Of a DNA stretch of 64,000 bases, positions 7,942 through 17,711 are shown in pieces; within the stretch, counting starts at the first letter, position 1; each line of letters opens with the position of its first letter. This stretch comes from Bacteroidota bacterium (GTDB lineage: Bacteria; Bacteroidota; Ignavibacteria; Ignavibacteriales; Melioribacteraceae). Under the pieces are notes generated by a model. It was given only the letters and a program-made list of their open reading frames with translations, searched no databases and was not told where the DNA came from. The translations under genes were made by a program, and so were the position numbers. The stretch covers positions 16,142-80,141 of the forward strand of contig JAKAEE010000006.1 in assembly GCA_021820065.1 (NCBI GenBank), in the 5' to 3' direction.

Positions 7942-9300
7942 ATGTTTATAGATACACACGCACATATATTCTTGCCAAATTTCGCCGGTGAAGTAGATCA
8001 AATTATTGACCGCGCTAAAGCTGCCGGTGTTGATTATCTAATTGTACCGGGAACCGATGTCGCCACTTCAATCCAGGCTGTTGAACTGAGCGAGAAGTAT
8101 AATTGTGTTTACGCGGCGGTCGGCGTTCATCCGCATGATACAAAAGATTGGAACGATTCACTCATAGAGAAATTGGAAGAGCTTGCGAAGAATAAAAAAG
8201 TCGTCGCCATAGGTGAAATCGGGTTGGACTACTATTACGATTTCTCGCCGCGCGAAATTCAACTGCAAGCATTTGAATCGCAAATTAAACTTGCGCTCAA
8301 ACTTAATTTGCCTATCATCGTTCATAACCGCGAAGCGAATGACGATGTTATGTCGTTGGCTCGCAAATACAAGGATTCGGGATTACGGGCACAGTTCCAC
8401 TGCTTCGCCGGATCAGTACATGACGCACGCGAACTTATTGAGATGCACCATTTCATTTCATTCCCGGGAAACGTAACATTTAAGAATGCCGACGGAATCA
8501 GAAAAGTTTTGAGTAGAATCTCGGTTGATAATCTTTTGCTCGAAACCGATGCACCGTTCATGACACCGGTCCCTCATCGCGGCGAAAGAAATGAACCGGC
8601 TTACATAAAACTTGTAGCAGAAAAAATTGCGGAGGTACATAAATTAACTGTGGAAGATGTCGGAAGATCAACTTCGTACAACACGCACAAACTTTTTGGT
8701 ATCGGCGATGGACTGAAATTGAGTTTCACTTACCAAATCGGTCAGTCACTTTATATCAATGTAACTAATCGCTGCAACGCCGATTGTATTTTCTGCGATC
8801 GGAAAGGCGAAGCTGTTGTTAAAGGTTACAATCTTAAAATGAAAAAATCGGAAGAACCCGAAGCGGAAGTCTATATCAACGAGATAGGTGACCCAAAGAA
8901 ATTTAAGGAAATTGTTTTTTGCGGATACGGCGAACCAACGATCCGTTGGGACGTTGTTAAAAAAATTGCCGCACACGTTAAAGCCAACGGCGGTCAAACA
9001 AGATTAAACACAGATGGTCACGGAAATTTTATAAACAAACGCGATATAACACCGGAGTTGGAAGGACTGATTGATACAGTCTCGATCAGTTTGAATTCAA
9101 CCGACCCCGATCAATATGCCAAGCTCATGCGGGTTGATCCTTCGATGCATGCCGAGATGTTGGACTTTGCAAAGAAGGCGAAAAGTTTCTCGCACGTTGT
9201 TCTTTCGATTGTTGGACTAAGCGAAGTGGACGCCGAAGCCGCCAAGAAATTTGTTACGGAAGAAGTCGGTGTTGATTTTAGAGAAAGAGAATATTTCTAA
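7942..9300 (+). CDS. TatD family hydrolase fused to radical SAM domain
   Basis: Two enzymes in one chain of 452 residues. Residues 1-258 are a TatD-type metal-dependent hydrolase (DTHAHIFLP, VGVHPHD, GEIGLDYYYD, HNREA, FHCFAG, ETDAPFM), a family of 3'-5' exonucleases/deoxyribonucleases. Residues ~262-452 are a radical SAM domain with the 4Fe-4S cysteine motif CNADCIFC (CX3CX2C), the CGYGEPT glycine-rich SAM-binding motif and SISLNS. TatD-linked radical SAM proteins are a known family, sometimes separate and sometimes fused as here; their reaction is not established. The ATG at 7942 follows an intergenic repeat, and the PBP4 gene follows after 15 nt. Confidence 0.9.
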   Translation: MFIDTHAHIFLPNFAGEVDQIIDRAKAAGVDYLIVPGTDVATSIQAVELSEKYNCVYAAVGVHPHDTKDWNDSLIEKLEELAKNKKVVAIGEIGLDYYYDFSPREIQLQAFESQIKLALKLNLPIIVHNREANDDVMSLARKYKDSGLRAQFHCFAGSVHDARELIEMHHFISFPGNVTFKNADGIRKVLSRISVDNLLLETDAPFMTPVPHRGERNEPAYIKLVAEKIAEVHKLTVEDVGRSTSYNTHKLFGIGDGLKLSFTYQIGQSLYINVTNRCNADCIFCDRKGEAVVKGYNLKMKKSEEPEAEVYINEIGDPKKFKEIVFCGYGEPTIRWDVVKKIAAHVKANGGQTRLNTDGHGNFINKRDITPELEGLIDTVSISLNSTDPDQYAKLMRVDPSMHAEMLDFAKKAKSFSHVVLSIVGLSEVDAEAAKKFVTEEVGVDFREREYF

Positions 9301-9315
9301 ATTGAACAGGCAATA

Positions 9316-10749
9316 ATGACCTATCGATCTAAAGTTTTGCTCTTGATCTTTCTTTCCGTTCTTCTTCAATCGTGCGCAACGTTCAAACCAGAAGCTGAGG
9401 TACTTAAGAATCAAATAGACAGTCTTCTTGTAACCAATCTTCCAAACTCTACTCAAGCAGCAATTTCAGTTTACGACTTGACTGAAAACAAATCGATCTA
9501 CATGCAAAATGAAAAATTGCTTCTCCGCCCGGCATCGAACCAAAAAATTCTTACGACCTCAGCCGCGTATCTCTTTTTGGGAAGCGATTATAATTTTGAA
9601 ACGAAAGTCTATCACACCGGCTCAATTGCAGATTCTGTTCTGTGCGGCGACTTATATTTTGTCGGCGGACTTGATCCAGGTTTCACTACCCATGATCTTG
9701 ACTCGCTCGTTCGAGAAATAAAAAAGTTAGGCATTAAAGAAATCAACGGCAACGTTTATGGCGACGTGTCAGCGATGGATTCTCTTTTCTGGGGTGAGGG
9801 CTGGATGTGGGATGACGATCCGTATTCTTTTGCCGCATATATGACTCCGCTTAACATAAACAAAAACAGTGTGACTGTAATCGTCTCTCCTTCGCAACCA
9901 GGCGACAGCGCCAATGTTGAAACGATTCCCAAAACAAATTTCGTCGTGATCAAAAATTCTGCGGTAACAACTGATACCGGAAAAGCTAAATTGAAAGTTA
10001 CACGCGATTGGTTGAATAGAAAAAATACGATCTTCGTCAGCGGTACAATTTCAAGATTATCAAAGCCGGATACAATTACGCTAAACGTTTTCAATCCTAC
10101 ATTTTATTTTTTGCAATTAGCAGAGGAAAGCTTCAAACAAAACGGAATTGAGTTGGATGGAAAAGTTGATACGCTTACGTTGCGTGACAGCGCCGAAGTT
10201 ATTGCATCGTCTAAACACAGCATCGGTTCTGTTATAAATTACACCAACAAAAACAGCTACAATCTCGGTGCGGAAATGCTGTTGAGAGCACTGGCGCTTA
10301 AATATTATGGTAAACCGGCATCGGCAAAAAACGGAATCAAACTGCTCGATAGTTTAATAACTCTTGCCGGATTAGATCCGAAACGGTATTCGTTGGTTGA
10401 CGGCTCAGGTTTATCGTTTTATAATCTTGTTTCAACGCAACTGATTATGGATGTTTTGAAATATCTTTATCTTAATCAGCCGGAGATTTACAAAAAAATT
10501 TACAACTCATTTCCGGTTTCCGGTACCGATGGATCATTGAAGAACAGAATGAAAAATTTTCCGATACACGGACAAGTTCATGCAAAAACCGGAACGATCA
10601 GCGGCGTGAGTTGTTTGTCGGGATATATCCAAACCAAGAAAAATCATACATTGGCATTTTCGGTAATGATACAAAATTACACAGGCAACTCAAACGAGGC
10701 ACGCAAGTTTCAAGACAAAATTTGCGAAATCATTTTCAACACGAACTAA
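9316..10749 (+). CDS. D-alanyl-D-alanine carboxypeptidase/endopeptidase, PBP4 (DacB) type, lipoprotein
   Basis: Periplasmic penicillin-binding protein that trims or cleaves peptidoglycan cross-links. The 477-residue sequence starts with a lipoprotein signal ending LLQSC (lipidated Cys20). The three active-site motifs are present: SNQK (S74-K77, in PASNQKI; the family usually has STxK), SYN (in NSYNLGAEMLL) and KTG (in HAKTGTISG). A long insertion between the first two motifs is typical of the PBP4 class. It starts 15 nt after the TatD fusion and is followed 11 nt later by prmA. Confidence 0.92.
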   Translation: MTYRSKVLLLIFLSVLLQSCATFKPEAEVLKNQIDSLLVTNLPNSTQAAISVYDLTENKSIYMQNEKLLLRPASNQKILTTSAAYLFLGSDYNFETKVYHTGSIADSVLCGDLYFVGGLDPGFTTHDLDSLVREIKKLGIKEINGNVYGDVSAMDSLFWGEGWMWDDDPYSFAAYMTPLNINKNSVTVIVSPSQPGDSANVETIPKTNFVVIKNSAVTTDTGKAKLKVTRDWLNRKNTIFVSGTISRLSKPDTITLNVFNPTFYFLQLAEESFKQNGIELDGKVDTLTLRDSAEVIASSKHSIGSVINYTNKNSYNLGAEMLLRALALKYYGKPASAKNGIKLLDSLITLAGLDPKRYSLVDGSGLSFYNLVSTQLIMDVLKYLYLNQPEIYKKIYNSFPVSGTDGSLKNRMKNFPIHGQVHAKTGTISGVSCLSGYIQTKKNHTLAFSVMIQNYTGNSNEARKFQDKICEIIFNTN

Positions 10750-10760
10750 AGCATCATCCC

Positions 10761-11609
10761 ATGAAAAACTACAAAGAATTTAAGATCACTACCAAACCGG
10801 TAAATAACGAACTTGTCGGCGGATTGTTATGGCAGTTGAATATTGATGGTATCAACGAAACGGACAGCGGTTTGATTGTCTTTGCAGATGCTACAAAAGA
10901 CATTTCTCGCGGCGACGTAGAAAAAATATTGACGGGAATGGTTTACCAAAATTTAATCGACGAATTCACAATTGAAGAAGAAACTTTTGAAGACAAGAAC
11001 TGGAACGAGGAATATGAAAAGAAAGTCAATGTTATTGAGGTGACCGACAAAATCGTCATCAAACCTTCGTTCAAAGAGTATCCTCACAAGCCGAACCAAA
11101 TTATAATTACGATCGATCCGAAAATGTCTTTCGGCACCGGAGAACATGCAACCACAAAACTTGTACTTCAACTGATCGAAAAATATGTTAAGGCGGGAGA
11201 CAAAGTTTTGGATGTCGGTTCCGGCACTGGTGTGCTCGCAATCAGTTCAGTAATGCTCGGAGCCAAATCCGCATTAGGAATTGATAACGACGAATGGTGT
11301 CTTCTTAACGGAAACGAAAATGTAACAGCGAATAATTTGGAAGGTAAAGTTGAAATCCGAATGGATGAGATAAATCAAATCCATGAAACCGGTTTCGATC
11401 TCATTGTCGCCAACATCAACAAACATATTTTGCTTGAAATCGCCGCATCAATAAAAACTAAGTCGATTAAAAACGGCCGATTAATTCTCTCAGGACTATT
11501 GCAGACCGACAAAGAAGAAATTTTACAAACGTACTTTAAACTTGGTTACGGTTTATTAGACAGCGCCGACATGGATGAATGGTGCGCACTCGTTTTTCAA
11601 TTAAAATAA
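10761..11609 (+). CDS. prmA: Ribosomal protein L11 methyltransferase
   Basis: SAM-dependent enzyme that trimethylates ribosomal protein L11. The ATG at 10761 gives 282 residues; the frame is open further upstream, but that part overlaps the previous gene and is not conserved-looking. Motifs are IDPKMSFGTGEHATTKL before the SAM site, VLDVGSGTGVLAI as motif I, GIDND as motif II and LIVANINKHILLE as the NxN catalytic loop. It ends directly against the convergent MarR gene with no spacer. Confidence 0.95.
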   Translation: MKNYKEFKITTKPVNNELVGGLLWQLNIDGINETDSGLIVFADATKDISRGDVEKILTGMVYQNLIDEFTIEEETFEDKNWNEEYEKKVNVIEVTDKIVIKPSFKEYPHKPNQIIITIDPKMSFGTGEHATTKLVLQLIEKYVKAGDKVLDVGSGTGVLAISSVMLGAKSALGIDNDEWCLLNGNENVTANNLEGKVEIRMDEINQIHETGFDLIVANINKHILLEIAASIKTKSIKNGRLILSGLLQTDKEEILQTYFKLGYGLLDSADMDEWCALVFQLK

Positions 11610-12035
11610 TTACGACTGCAGCTTCGTTAAAAGTTTAGTCAATTCCTTCTGTTCATTTTCATTCAAACCGGAAATAACCGAAGAAATATTTTCCATATAT
11701 GTCGGCATTAAGGAATCGATTTTACTTTTTCCCGGTGAAGTCAGTTCAGCTAAAATTACCCGTCGATCTTCCTTTGAAGGAACTCTTTTTACGAATCCTT
11801 CTTTTTCGAGGTTATCAACAACACAGGTAATGTTGGCGCCTGTAACCATCATTTCTTCGCTGATTTTTTTCAGCGGGACAGGCCCAATTTTATTTAAGAT
11901 ATCAAGTACGCCAAACTGAGGAGCGGTAAGTTTATTTTCGAACATTTGCTTTGACTGAACTCTTTTTACTTTGTCGTGTGCCTTCGATAATTTTTCCCAG
12001 AGTTCAAGTGCAATTTTATTTTTTTCGCTTGGCAT
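11610..12035 (-). CDS. MarR family transcriptional regulator
   Basis: A 141-residue winged-helix regulator. The DNA-binding part is clear: LTAPQFGVLDIL, then KKISEEMMVTGANITCVVDNLEKEGFVKR with the recognition helix, and the wing signature SKEDRRVILAELT. Its N- and C-terminal helices would form the dimer interface. It is transcribed divergently from the menaquinone operon across 224 nt, so it may regulate itself and menF; the ligand is unknown. Confidence 0.9.
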   Translation of the reverse strand: MPSEKNKIALELWEKLSKAHDKVKRVQSKQMFENKLTAPQFGVLDILNKIGPVPLKKISEEMMVTGANITCVVDNLEKEGFVKRVPSKEDRRVILAELTSPGKSKIDSLMPTYMENISSVISGLNENEQKELTKLLTKLQS

Positions 12036-12047
12036 GCGATGTCCCTT

Positions 12048-12076
12048 TCAATTTATTTCAAAATAAAATTATTCAA
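12048..12076. promoter_or_regulatory. Candidate MarR operator
   Basis: An AT-rich, imperfectly dyad-symmetric stretch built around TTCAA, TTTCAA and TTCAAA repeats lies 12-40 nt upstream of the MarR start codon. The position and symmetry fit an autoregulatory operator, but the base composition makes chance symmetry likely. Confidence 0.2.
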
Positions 12077-12259
12077 ATCAACAACAAGACCAAACATCTT
12101 TTGCCTTTTAGAGCCAGATTTGAGAGAACTTTGTTTGAAAATAGTTCTTTTTCAACCTAAAAAAAAGAGATTTATAAATACAAACACCTGAATTAGGAAA
12201 AAGATTGCAAAAAGCTTGCGGCAAAACTCATCAAAATTTGTACGAAAGTTTGGAAGTAT

Positions 12260-13696
12260 TTGGGTTTGATTCATATTATTAAGTACGAAAAAACAAAAAG
12301 TTTACTTCAATTGATAATCGATCAGCAAAAGTTGGATCAACTAATCTCGATGGGGAATGCCGAATTCCCGGACGGTCATTTTATTTTGAACTTTTACCAT
12401 CCTATGAGCGAGACGGAGTTTTCAGAAATAGTTGAAAAAACACTTACGAGCGAAACCGATTTTTTCTATTGCTGCCAGCCCAGCGAACAATTTCTTGTAC
12501 TGGCTTTGGATAAGCTGATTTCAATTTACGAGCCGGATAGAACAGACTCTTTGAACTTTCAACAGAATATTGACGGGATAAAATCGAAAACCATTTCGAA
12601 TGGCAGTCAGTTCAATCTGAAAAGAAAACCGCTTTTTATCGGCTCGCTTAAATTTCCGTCGGAGAAAAACGAATCTCTATGGGAAGATTTCAATGCTGGT
12701 GAATGGTTCCTTCCAAAAATAATTTTGATTAAGGAAGGGTCTCAACATTACTTGGTAGTCAACTCTTTCCATTATCAGGGATTCGAAAAATATATTGCAC
12801 ACTCACTTAGATTACTGGACGAAGACAGTGCTCTTAAAGAGGAACTTCAGACTCCTCAAATATTATCTTCCAGTGAAGTATCTTTTGAGGAGTGGTCGAA
12901 GGAAATCGATTCGGCATTGCATAAAATTACGGACGGAACAATTCAGAAAGTTGTTTTGGCGCGGTATGCGGATTTCCATTTATCTCAAAAACCGAAATTG
13001 TCAGGATTGCTTTACGAGCTTGAAGACAATTATAAAGAGTGTTACACGTTTGCATTCAGATCCGGAGGATCGGTTTTTCTTGGTTCGTCGCCGGAAAAAC
13101 TTTTTAGCATTCATGATGGCATTATTGAAACAGACGCACTCGCCGGCTCATTCCCACGAGGTGAATCCGCAGAACTGGATTCTTCACTAGAAAATAATTT
13201 GCTGAACGATCTAAAAAATCTGGAAGAACACAAGAGCGTTGTTAATTTCTTAACCGACAGATTAAGTCGAGTATCAAATAAAATTATTCAAAATGGAAAA
13301 CCAATTGTAAAAAAGTTTTCCAACATTCAGCATCTGTACACTCCGATTAAAGCAGAAATTAAAGAAGGAGTTTCGGCGATTTCGGTTATCGAAAATCTTC
13401 ATCCTACACCGGCAGTTTGCGGAATGCCGTCGTCAGTCGCCAATCAAATGATCGAAAATTTGGAAACGTTTGAGCGCGGCTTGTACGCCGGAGCTTTGGG
13501 TTGGGTTGGATTAGATAACAGTGCTGAAATGTTTGTCGGTATCCGTTCCGCTATCGTAAAAGATAATTTCATGCGGGCATTTGCCGGATGCGGAATAGTA
13601 AATGGATCAAACAGTTTAGCGGAGTTTAACGAGACGTCACTAAAACTAAAACCAATTTTGTCTTTGTTTAAGAATGAAACTATCAATCAATCGTAA
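12260..13696 (+). CDS. menF: Isochorismate synthase MenF
   Basis: Converts chorismate to isochorismate, the first committed step of menaquinone synthesis. The C-terminal chorismate-binding domain is clear: KVVLARYADF, SPEKLFSIHDGIIETDALAGS, EHKSVVNFLTD, LHPTPAVCGMP, ERGLYAGALGW and AGCGIVNGSNSLAEFNET. The 5' end is uncertain: the frame opens with TTG at 12260 (another TTG at 12266, first ATG at 12350); the long form has 478 residues, the family's usual size. It overlaps menD by 23 nt and heads the men operon. Confidence 0.93.
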   Translation: MGLIHIIKYEKTKSLLQLIIDQQKLDQLISMGNAEFPDGHFILNFYHPMSETEFSEIVEKTLTSETDFFYCCQPSEQFLVLALDKLISIYEPDRTDSLNFQQNIDGIKSKTISNGSQFNLKRKPLFIGSLKFPSEKNESLWEDFNAGEWFLPKIILIKEGSQHYLVVNSFHYQGFEKYIAHSLRLLDEDSALKEELQTPQILSSSEVSFEEWSKEIDSALHKITDGTIQKVVLARYADFHLSQKPKLSGLLYELEDNYKECYTFAFRSGGSVFLGSSPEKLFSIHDGIIETDALAGSFPRGESAELDSSLENNLLNDLKNLEEHKSVVNFLTDRLSRVSNKIIQNGKPIVKKFSNIQHLYTPIKAEIKEGVSAISVIENLHPTPAVCGMPSSVANQMIENLETFERGLYAGALGWVGLDNSAEMFVGIRSAIVKDNFMRAFAGCGIVNGSNSLAEFNETSLKLKPILSLFKNETINQS

Positions 13697-15440
13697 TACC
13701 GTTTGGTGCGATCTATTTGTTGACCGGCTTGCAAAAGCCGGAGTTAAATACGCATGCATTTCTCCCGGTTCGAGAAGCACCGCGTTAACTCTTGCGTTTG
13801 CATCGAACAAAAATATTGAGACCTTTCCAATTGTGGATGAAAGATCATCCTCGTTCTTTGCGTTGGGTTTAGCTAAGAAGAGCAAATCCCCGGTAGCGAT
13901 TGTTACAACATCGGGAACCGCAGTAGCAGAGTTGTATCCGGCTATAATAGAAGCATATTACCAGCGGATACCTTTAATTATTTGCACTGCCGATCGTCCG
14001 CCAATCTTGAGAAACAGCGGCGCGAACCAAACGATTAACCAGCAGAATATTTTTGCAAACCATATCCGTCATTTTTTTGATGCCGGTTTGCCTGACACTA
14101 AAAAACTGCACGAGATAAAAAAGATAGCCGACGATGCGATTCGCATTTCATGTTTTACCGACAAAGGTCCGGTTCATGTTAACTTTCCATTTGAGAAACC
14201 GTTCGAACCGAAAAGTTATACGGATGAAATTGACGTTCGCACAATCGAAAAACTTTTCTCGAACTCGGCAAAACATTTTTCGTTGTCCAACCGGAAGAAA
14301 ATAAATTTTGAAGCGTTTGCAGATAAATTCGGCAAAACCGAACGCGGATTAATTCTCGTCGGTTTTAACAACTACGAAACCGATTTTGGAAAACACCTGG
14401 TCAACTTTTCCAAAACGTTCGGCTACCCCATTTATGTTGACGGCGCCACCACATTGAGATTCGGGAATCATTCTAAAAATTATTTTATAGACAACTTAAC
14501 AGCGATTGCCCGCGTAAAGTCATTCCAAAAACAATTCGATCCGGAAATTATCGTTCAATTCGGAAGCGCGCCAACGGCAAATGTGCTGCTCGAGTATTTC
14601 AAGAATTCTAAAGCCGAGAAATTTCTTGTTAATGATTTCGGCGATAGGAACGATCCATCGCTGACAGCAAAAAATATTATCGCGTGCAGCCCGGCTGAAT
14701 TTTGTGAAAGTGTAGTGAGACACACAAAGAAAAAAGTTGTAAGAAAAACAAACTGGCTGAAGAATTTTCTTGCCGTTCAGAAAATTGCCGAGGAAATTAA
14801 AAATAAAACTATTGTGCAAGCTGATTTTCCTTTTGAAGGAAGAGCGGTTATAGAATTGCTGGCGGCTCTGCCGGATAAATCAAATCTGATGCTTTCAAAC
14901 TCTTTGCCGATACGCGATGTGGATTTCTTCGCATCCTCAAACGAAAAACGGTTAAACATTTTTACAAATCGCGGGGCAAGCGGAATCGACGGAATTAATT
15001 CCACCACTCTCGGAATTGCAAATGCATCCAAAGAGCCGACTTTTCTGTTGACGGGCGACCTCGCGTTTTATCATGATTCAAACGGGCTGCATTCGGCAAT
15101 AAAACACGGCATTCCATTAACAGTAATACTCATTAATAACAGCGGCGGCGGAATATTTGAATCGCTCCCCATCTCCGATTACCCGGAATTTTTCACTGCT
15201 AATTTTTTAACGCCATTGGAACTTGATTTCGCTAAATTGGTAAAAGCTTATTACGGCAACTACGTGCGCATCGACAACTGGGCGGGACTAAGAAAACAAG
15301 TTGGAATATCATCAAAAAGAAATGCGTTGCGGGTGATTGAAATTCGGACCGATGCAAGAAAATCAAAACTGCTCAGACAAAAATATTGGAATGTTGTCGC
15401 GAAAAAAATTGATGAGTTTATAGATGAAATTGTACGTTGA
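13674..15440 (+). CDS. menD: SEPHCHC synthase MenD (thiamine diphosphate-dependent)
   Basis: Adds the succinic semialdehyde-ThDP unit from 2-oxoglutarate to isochorismate. The 588-residue protein has the N-terminal ThDP pyrimidine domain (ISPGSRSTALTLAF, VDERSSSFFALGLAK with the catalytic glutamate, TTSGTAVAELYPA), and the C-terminal pyrophosphate domain with GASGIDG and GDLAFYHDSNGL (GDx-N Mg2+ motif). It overlaps menF and menH by 23 and 17 nt, indicating tight translational coupling. Confidence 0.96.
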   Translation: MKLSINRNTVWCDLFVDRLAKAGVKYACISPGSRSTALTLAFASNKNIETFPIVDERSSSFFALGLAKKSKSPVAIVTTSGTAVAELYPAIIEAYYQRIPLIICTADRPPILRNSGANQTINQQNIFANHIRHFFDAGLPDTKKLHEIKKIADDAIRISCFTDKGPVHVNFPFEKPFEPKSYTDEIDVRTIEKLFSNSAKHFSLSNRKKINFEAFADKFGKTERGLILVGFNNYETDFGKHLVNFSKTFGYPIYVDGATTLRFGNHSKNYFIDNLTAIARVKSFQKQFDPEIIVQFGSAPTANVLLEYFKNSKAEKFLVNDFGDRNDPSLTAKNIIACSPAEFCESVVRHTKKKVVRKTNWLKNFLAVQKIAEEIKNKTIVQADFPFEGRAVIELLAALPDKSNLMLSNSLPIRDVDFFASSNEKRLNIFTNRGASGIDGINSTTLGIANASKEPTFLLTGDLAFYHDSNGLHSAIKHGIPLTVILINNSGGGIFESLPISDYPEFFTANFLTPLELDFAKLVKAYYGNYVRIDNWAGLRKQVGISSKRNALRVIEIRTDARKSKLLRQKYWNVVAKKIDEFIDEIVR

Positions 15441-16242
15441 CGGAATTCAATTTAACATTCTTCTCAACGAAACAGACGTTAGCGAAAACAAAACTGCTGT
15501 AATTTTCCTTCATGGATTTACCGGGTGTGCAGAAGACTGGAATTTCATTTCCGATAAACTCCCTCCAAAATTTTTTCCAGTTGCAATCGATTTAATCGGT
15601 CATGGCGAAACAGATTCTCCAGAAGATCAGAATCACTACACATGCAGCGCGATAGTTCACCACCTCGATTCAATTACGGAACAACTCGACATTAAAAATT
15701 TTGTTCTAATCGGTTATTCGATGGGAGGACGCGCGGCGCTTTCATATTCATTTAAACATTCATCTAAGCCAATAGCCGCAGTGCTCGAAAGTTCGACTGC
15801 CGGCATTCAGGATATCACACTAAAGAAAGATCGTGTTGAATTCGATCTGCTCTTATCGGAGAAAATAAAAAGAGAAGGTATGAAAGCTTTTACCGATTTC
15901 TGGTTCGACATGCCTCTATTTGCGCCTCTTAAAAAAATTTCGTCTTTCGCAGAAATAAAGAACAAAAGAATCAAAAATAATGTTACCGGATTATCGAACA
16001 GTCTTTGCGGATTCAGTACCGGCTTGATGCCGAGCTATTGGGATCGGCTGCACCAAATTCAATTTCCGGTTTTATTAATTAGCGGCGAGTTTGATTTGAA
16101 GTACACCGAAATAAATAAATCCATGAAAACAAAATTGCCGCGCGCCAATCATGAGGTCATCGCAAAATCCGGCCACAACACTCACTTACAAAAGCCTGAG
16201 CTTTTTACTAAATTTGTCGTGGATTTTTTGAATTCACTTTAA
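15424..16242 (+). CDS. menH: Alpha/beta hydrolase, probable SHCHC synthase MenH
   Basis: Eliminates pyruvate from SEPHCHC to give SHCHC. Alpha/beta-hydrolase features are [12 protein letters not shown] (oxyanion region), the nucleophile elbow GYSMGG, a late ISGEFD acid and the [11 protein letters not shown] catalytic histidine. At 272 residues it has the usual length. The assignment to MenH over another hydrolase rests mainly on its location: it overlaps menD by 17 nt and menB follows after 7 nt. Confidence 0.88.
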   Translation: MKLYVDGIQFNILLNETDVSENKTAVIFLHGFTGCAEDWNFISDKLPPKFFPVAIDLIGHGETDSPEDQNHYTCSAIVHHLDSITEQLDIKNFVLIGYSMGGRAALSYSFKHSSKPIAAVLESSTAGIQDITLKKDRVEFDLLLSEKIKREGMKAFTDFWFDMPLFAPLKKISSFAEIKNKRIKNNVTGLSNSLCGFSTGLMPSYWDRLHQIQFPVLLISGEFDLKYTEINKSMKTKLPRANHEVIAKSGHNTHLQKPELFTKFVVDFLNSL

Positions 16243-16249
16243 GGCAGAA

Positions 16250-17083
16250 ATGAAATACAACTGGATCAAAGCCAAAAATTACACCGACATTATTTACGAG
16301 AAGATGGACGGCATTGCTAAGATTACAATCAACAGACCGGAAAAGAGAAATGCCTTTCGTCCCGAAACAACTAAAGAATTGTACGATGCATTTGCCGATG
16401 CGCGCGAAGACGGAAACGTTGGCGTAATTCTTTTAACCGGCAAAGGTCCGGCTAAAGACGGCAAATACGCTTTTTGTTCCGGCGGCGATCAATCGATACG
16501 CGGCAACAAAGGTTACGTTGGTATAGATGGCGTTCCACGTTTGAATATACTCGACGTTCAAAAACAAATTAGAAGTATTCCGAAACCGGTGATTGCGCTT
16601 GTTGCCGGTTATGCAATCGGCGGTGGTCACGTACTTCATGTTGTGTGCGATCTAACCATTGCAGCCGATAACGCGGTGTTTGGTCAAACAGGCCCGAAGG
16701 TTGGAAGTTTTGACGGCGGATTCGGCGCAAGTTTTCTTGCAAGAATCGTCGGACAAAAAAAAGCGCGAGAGATTTGGTATCTGTGCCGCCAGTACGATGC
16801 ACAAGAAGCGCTGCAGATGGGATTGGTTAATAAAGTTGTGCCGATTAAGAAATTGGAAGAGGAAGGAATTAAGTGGGCAAAAGATATTTTGGAAAAAAGT
16901 CCGCTTGCATTACGGTTACTAAAATCTGCATTCAATGCAGAGCTTGATGGCCAAGCTGGAATTCAAGAGCTTGCGGGAAATGCAACGCTGCTTTATTACA
17001 TGAGCGATGAAGCGCAAGAAGGCAGAAACGCTTACAACGAAAAACGAAAACCCGATTTCAAAAAATTTCCTAGAGTGCCATAA
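16250..17083 (+). CDS. menB: 1,4-dihydroxy-2-naphthoyl-CoA synthase MenB
   Basis: Crotonase-fold enzyme that closes the naphthoquinone ring of o-succinylbenzoyl-CoA. Signatures are the [14 protein letters not shown] start of the fold, [44 protein letters not shown] and the C-terminal [12 protein letters not shown] tail, all characteristic of MenB among crotonases. 277 residues. The next gene after menB is not menA but a toxin-antitoxin pair that begins 1 nt after the stop. Confidence 0.96.
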   Translation: MKYNWIKAKNYTDIIYEKMDGIAKITINRPEKRNAFRPETTKELYDAFADAREDGNVGVILLTGKGPAKDGKYAFCSGGDQSIRGNKGYVGIDGVPRLNILDVQKQIRSIPKPVIALVAGYAIGGGHVLHVVCDLTIAADNAVFGQTGPKVGSFDGGFGASFLARIVGQKKAREIWYLCRQYDAQEALQMGLVNKVVPIKKLEEEGIKWAKDILEKSPLALRLLKSAFNAELDGQAGIQELAGNATLLYYMSDEAQEGRNAYNEKRKPDFKKFPRVP

Positions 17084-17084
17084 A

Positions 17085-17375
17085 ATGAAAAACCTTTATG
17101 AAATAAAAAAAATTCTAAAAAAGAATAAAACTTATCTCCGCAAAAAATATTCTGTTGAAGAAATAGGAATCTTTGGTTCATTCAGCCGCGGCGATCAAAA
17201 TAGCAGAAGCGACATCGATCTTATGGTTTCTCTGAAGAAACCTCTCGGCTTGGAGTTTGTTGATCTCTCGCTGGAACTTCAAACAATTTTGAATCACAAG
17301 GTTGATCTGGTTTCCAAGAATGCTCTAAAGAAAAGAATGCTTGTCGCAATTAAAGATGAAGTAATCTATGTCTAA
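17085..17375 (+). CDS. mntA: MntA-type nucleotidyltransferase antitoxin
   Basis: A 96-residue minimal nucleotidyltransferase. The active-site pattern GSFSRGDQNSRSDID fits GSX10DXD exactly. In characterised MntA/HepT pairs the enzyme adds AMP units to the HEPN toxin and so silences it. The ATG at 17085 begins 1 nt after the menB stop; the frame is open upstream inside menB, but that part is not used. Its end overlaps the HEPN gene by 8 nt. The pair is inserted between menB and menA. Confidence 0.88.
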   Translation: MKNLYEIKKILKKNKTYLRKKYSVEEIGIFGSFSRGDQNSRSDIDLMVSLKKPLGLEFVDLSLELQTILNHKVDLVSKNALKKRMLVAIKDEVIYV

Positions 17376-17709
17376 AAGAAACGATAAACTTCTTGTTTTA
17401 GATATACTTGATGCCTTAAACAAGATTTCAAATTATACTCACGGCTTGAGTTATAAAAATTTCGCTAGCGACTCTAAAACAGTTGACGCCGTCACTAGAA
17501 ATATTGAGATAATCGGAGAAGCTTCTAAACACCTTTCAAAAAAGTTTAAGGACAATATTGACTTGCCATGGCAAAGAATTATAGGTATGAGAAACATAAT
17601 CGTTCACGAGTATTTTGGTGTTGATACAAAAATAATTTGGAAGATTGTTACCGAACAAATTGAAAGTCTTAAAGATGTCTTCGAAAAGTCAACGGAAGAA
17701 TTGAATTAG
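17368..17709 (+). CDS. hepT: HepT-like HEPN ribonuclease toxin
   Basis: A 113-residue all-helical HEPN protein. The catalytic motif RNIIVHEY near residue 73 fits RX4HXY, used both for RNA cleavage and, in HepT, as the tyrosine that is adenylylated by MntA. The RNIEIIGEASKHLS helix is also typical of this family (DUF86). It overlaps the antitoxin by 8 nt and stops 2 nt before menA, so a menA transcript must cross it. Confidence 0.88.
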   Translation: MSKRNDKLLVLDILDALNKISNYTHGLSYKNFASDSKTVDAVTRNIEIIGEASKHLSKKFKDNIDLPWQRIIGMRNIIVHEYFGVDTKIIWKIVTEQIESLKDVFEKSTEELN

Positions 17710-17711
17710 CA

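Noticed and set aside
10611..10760. 5' extension of prmA to 10611
   Set aside because: Lies wholly within the preceding carboxypeptidase gene in another frame; the ATG at 10761 matches the family start.
17007..17084. 5' extension of the MntA gene inside menB
   Set aside because: Low-complexity lysine-rich shadow of menB; the ATG at 17085 gives the normal length.
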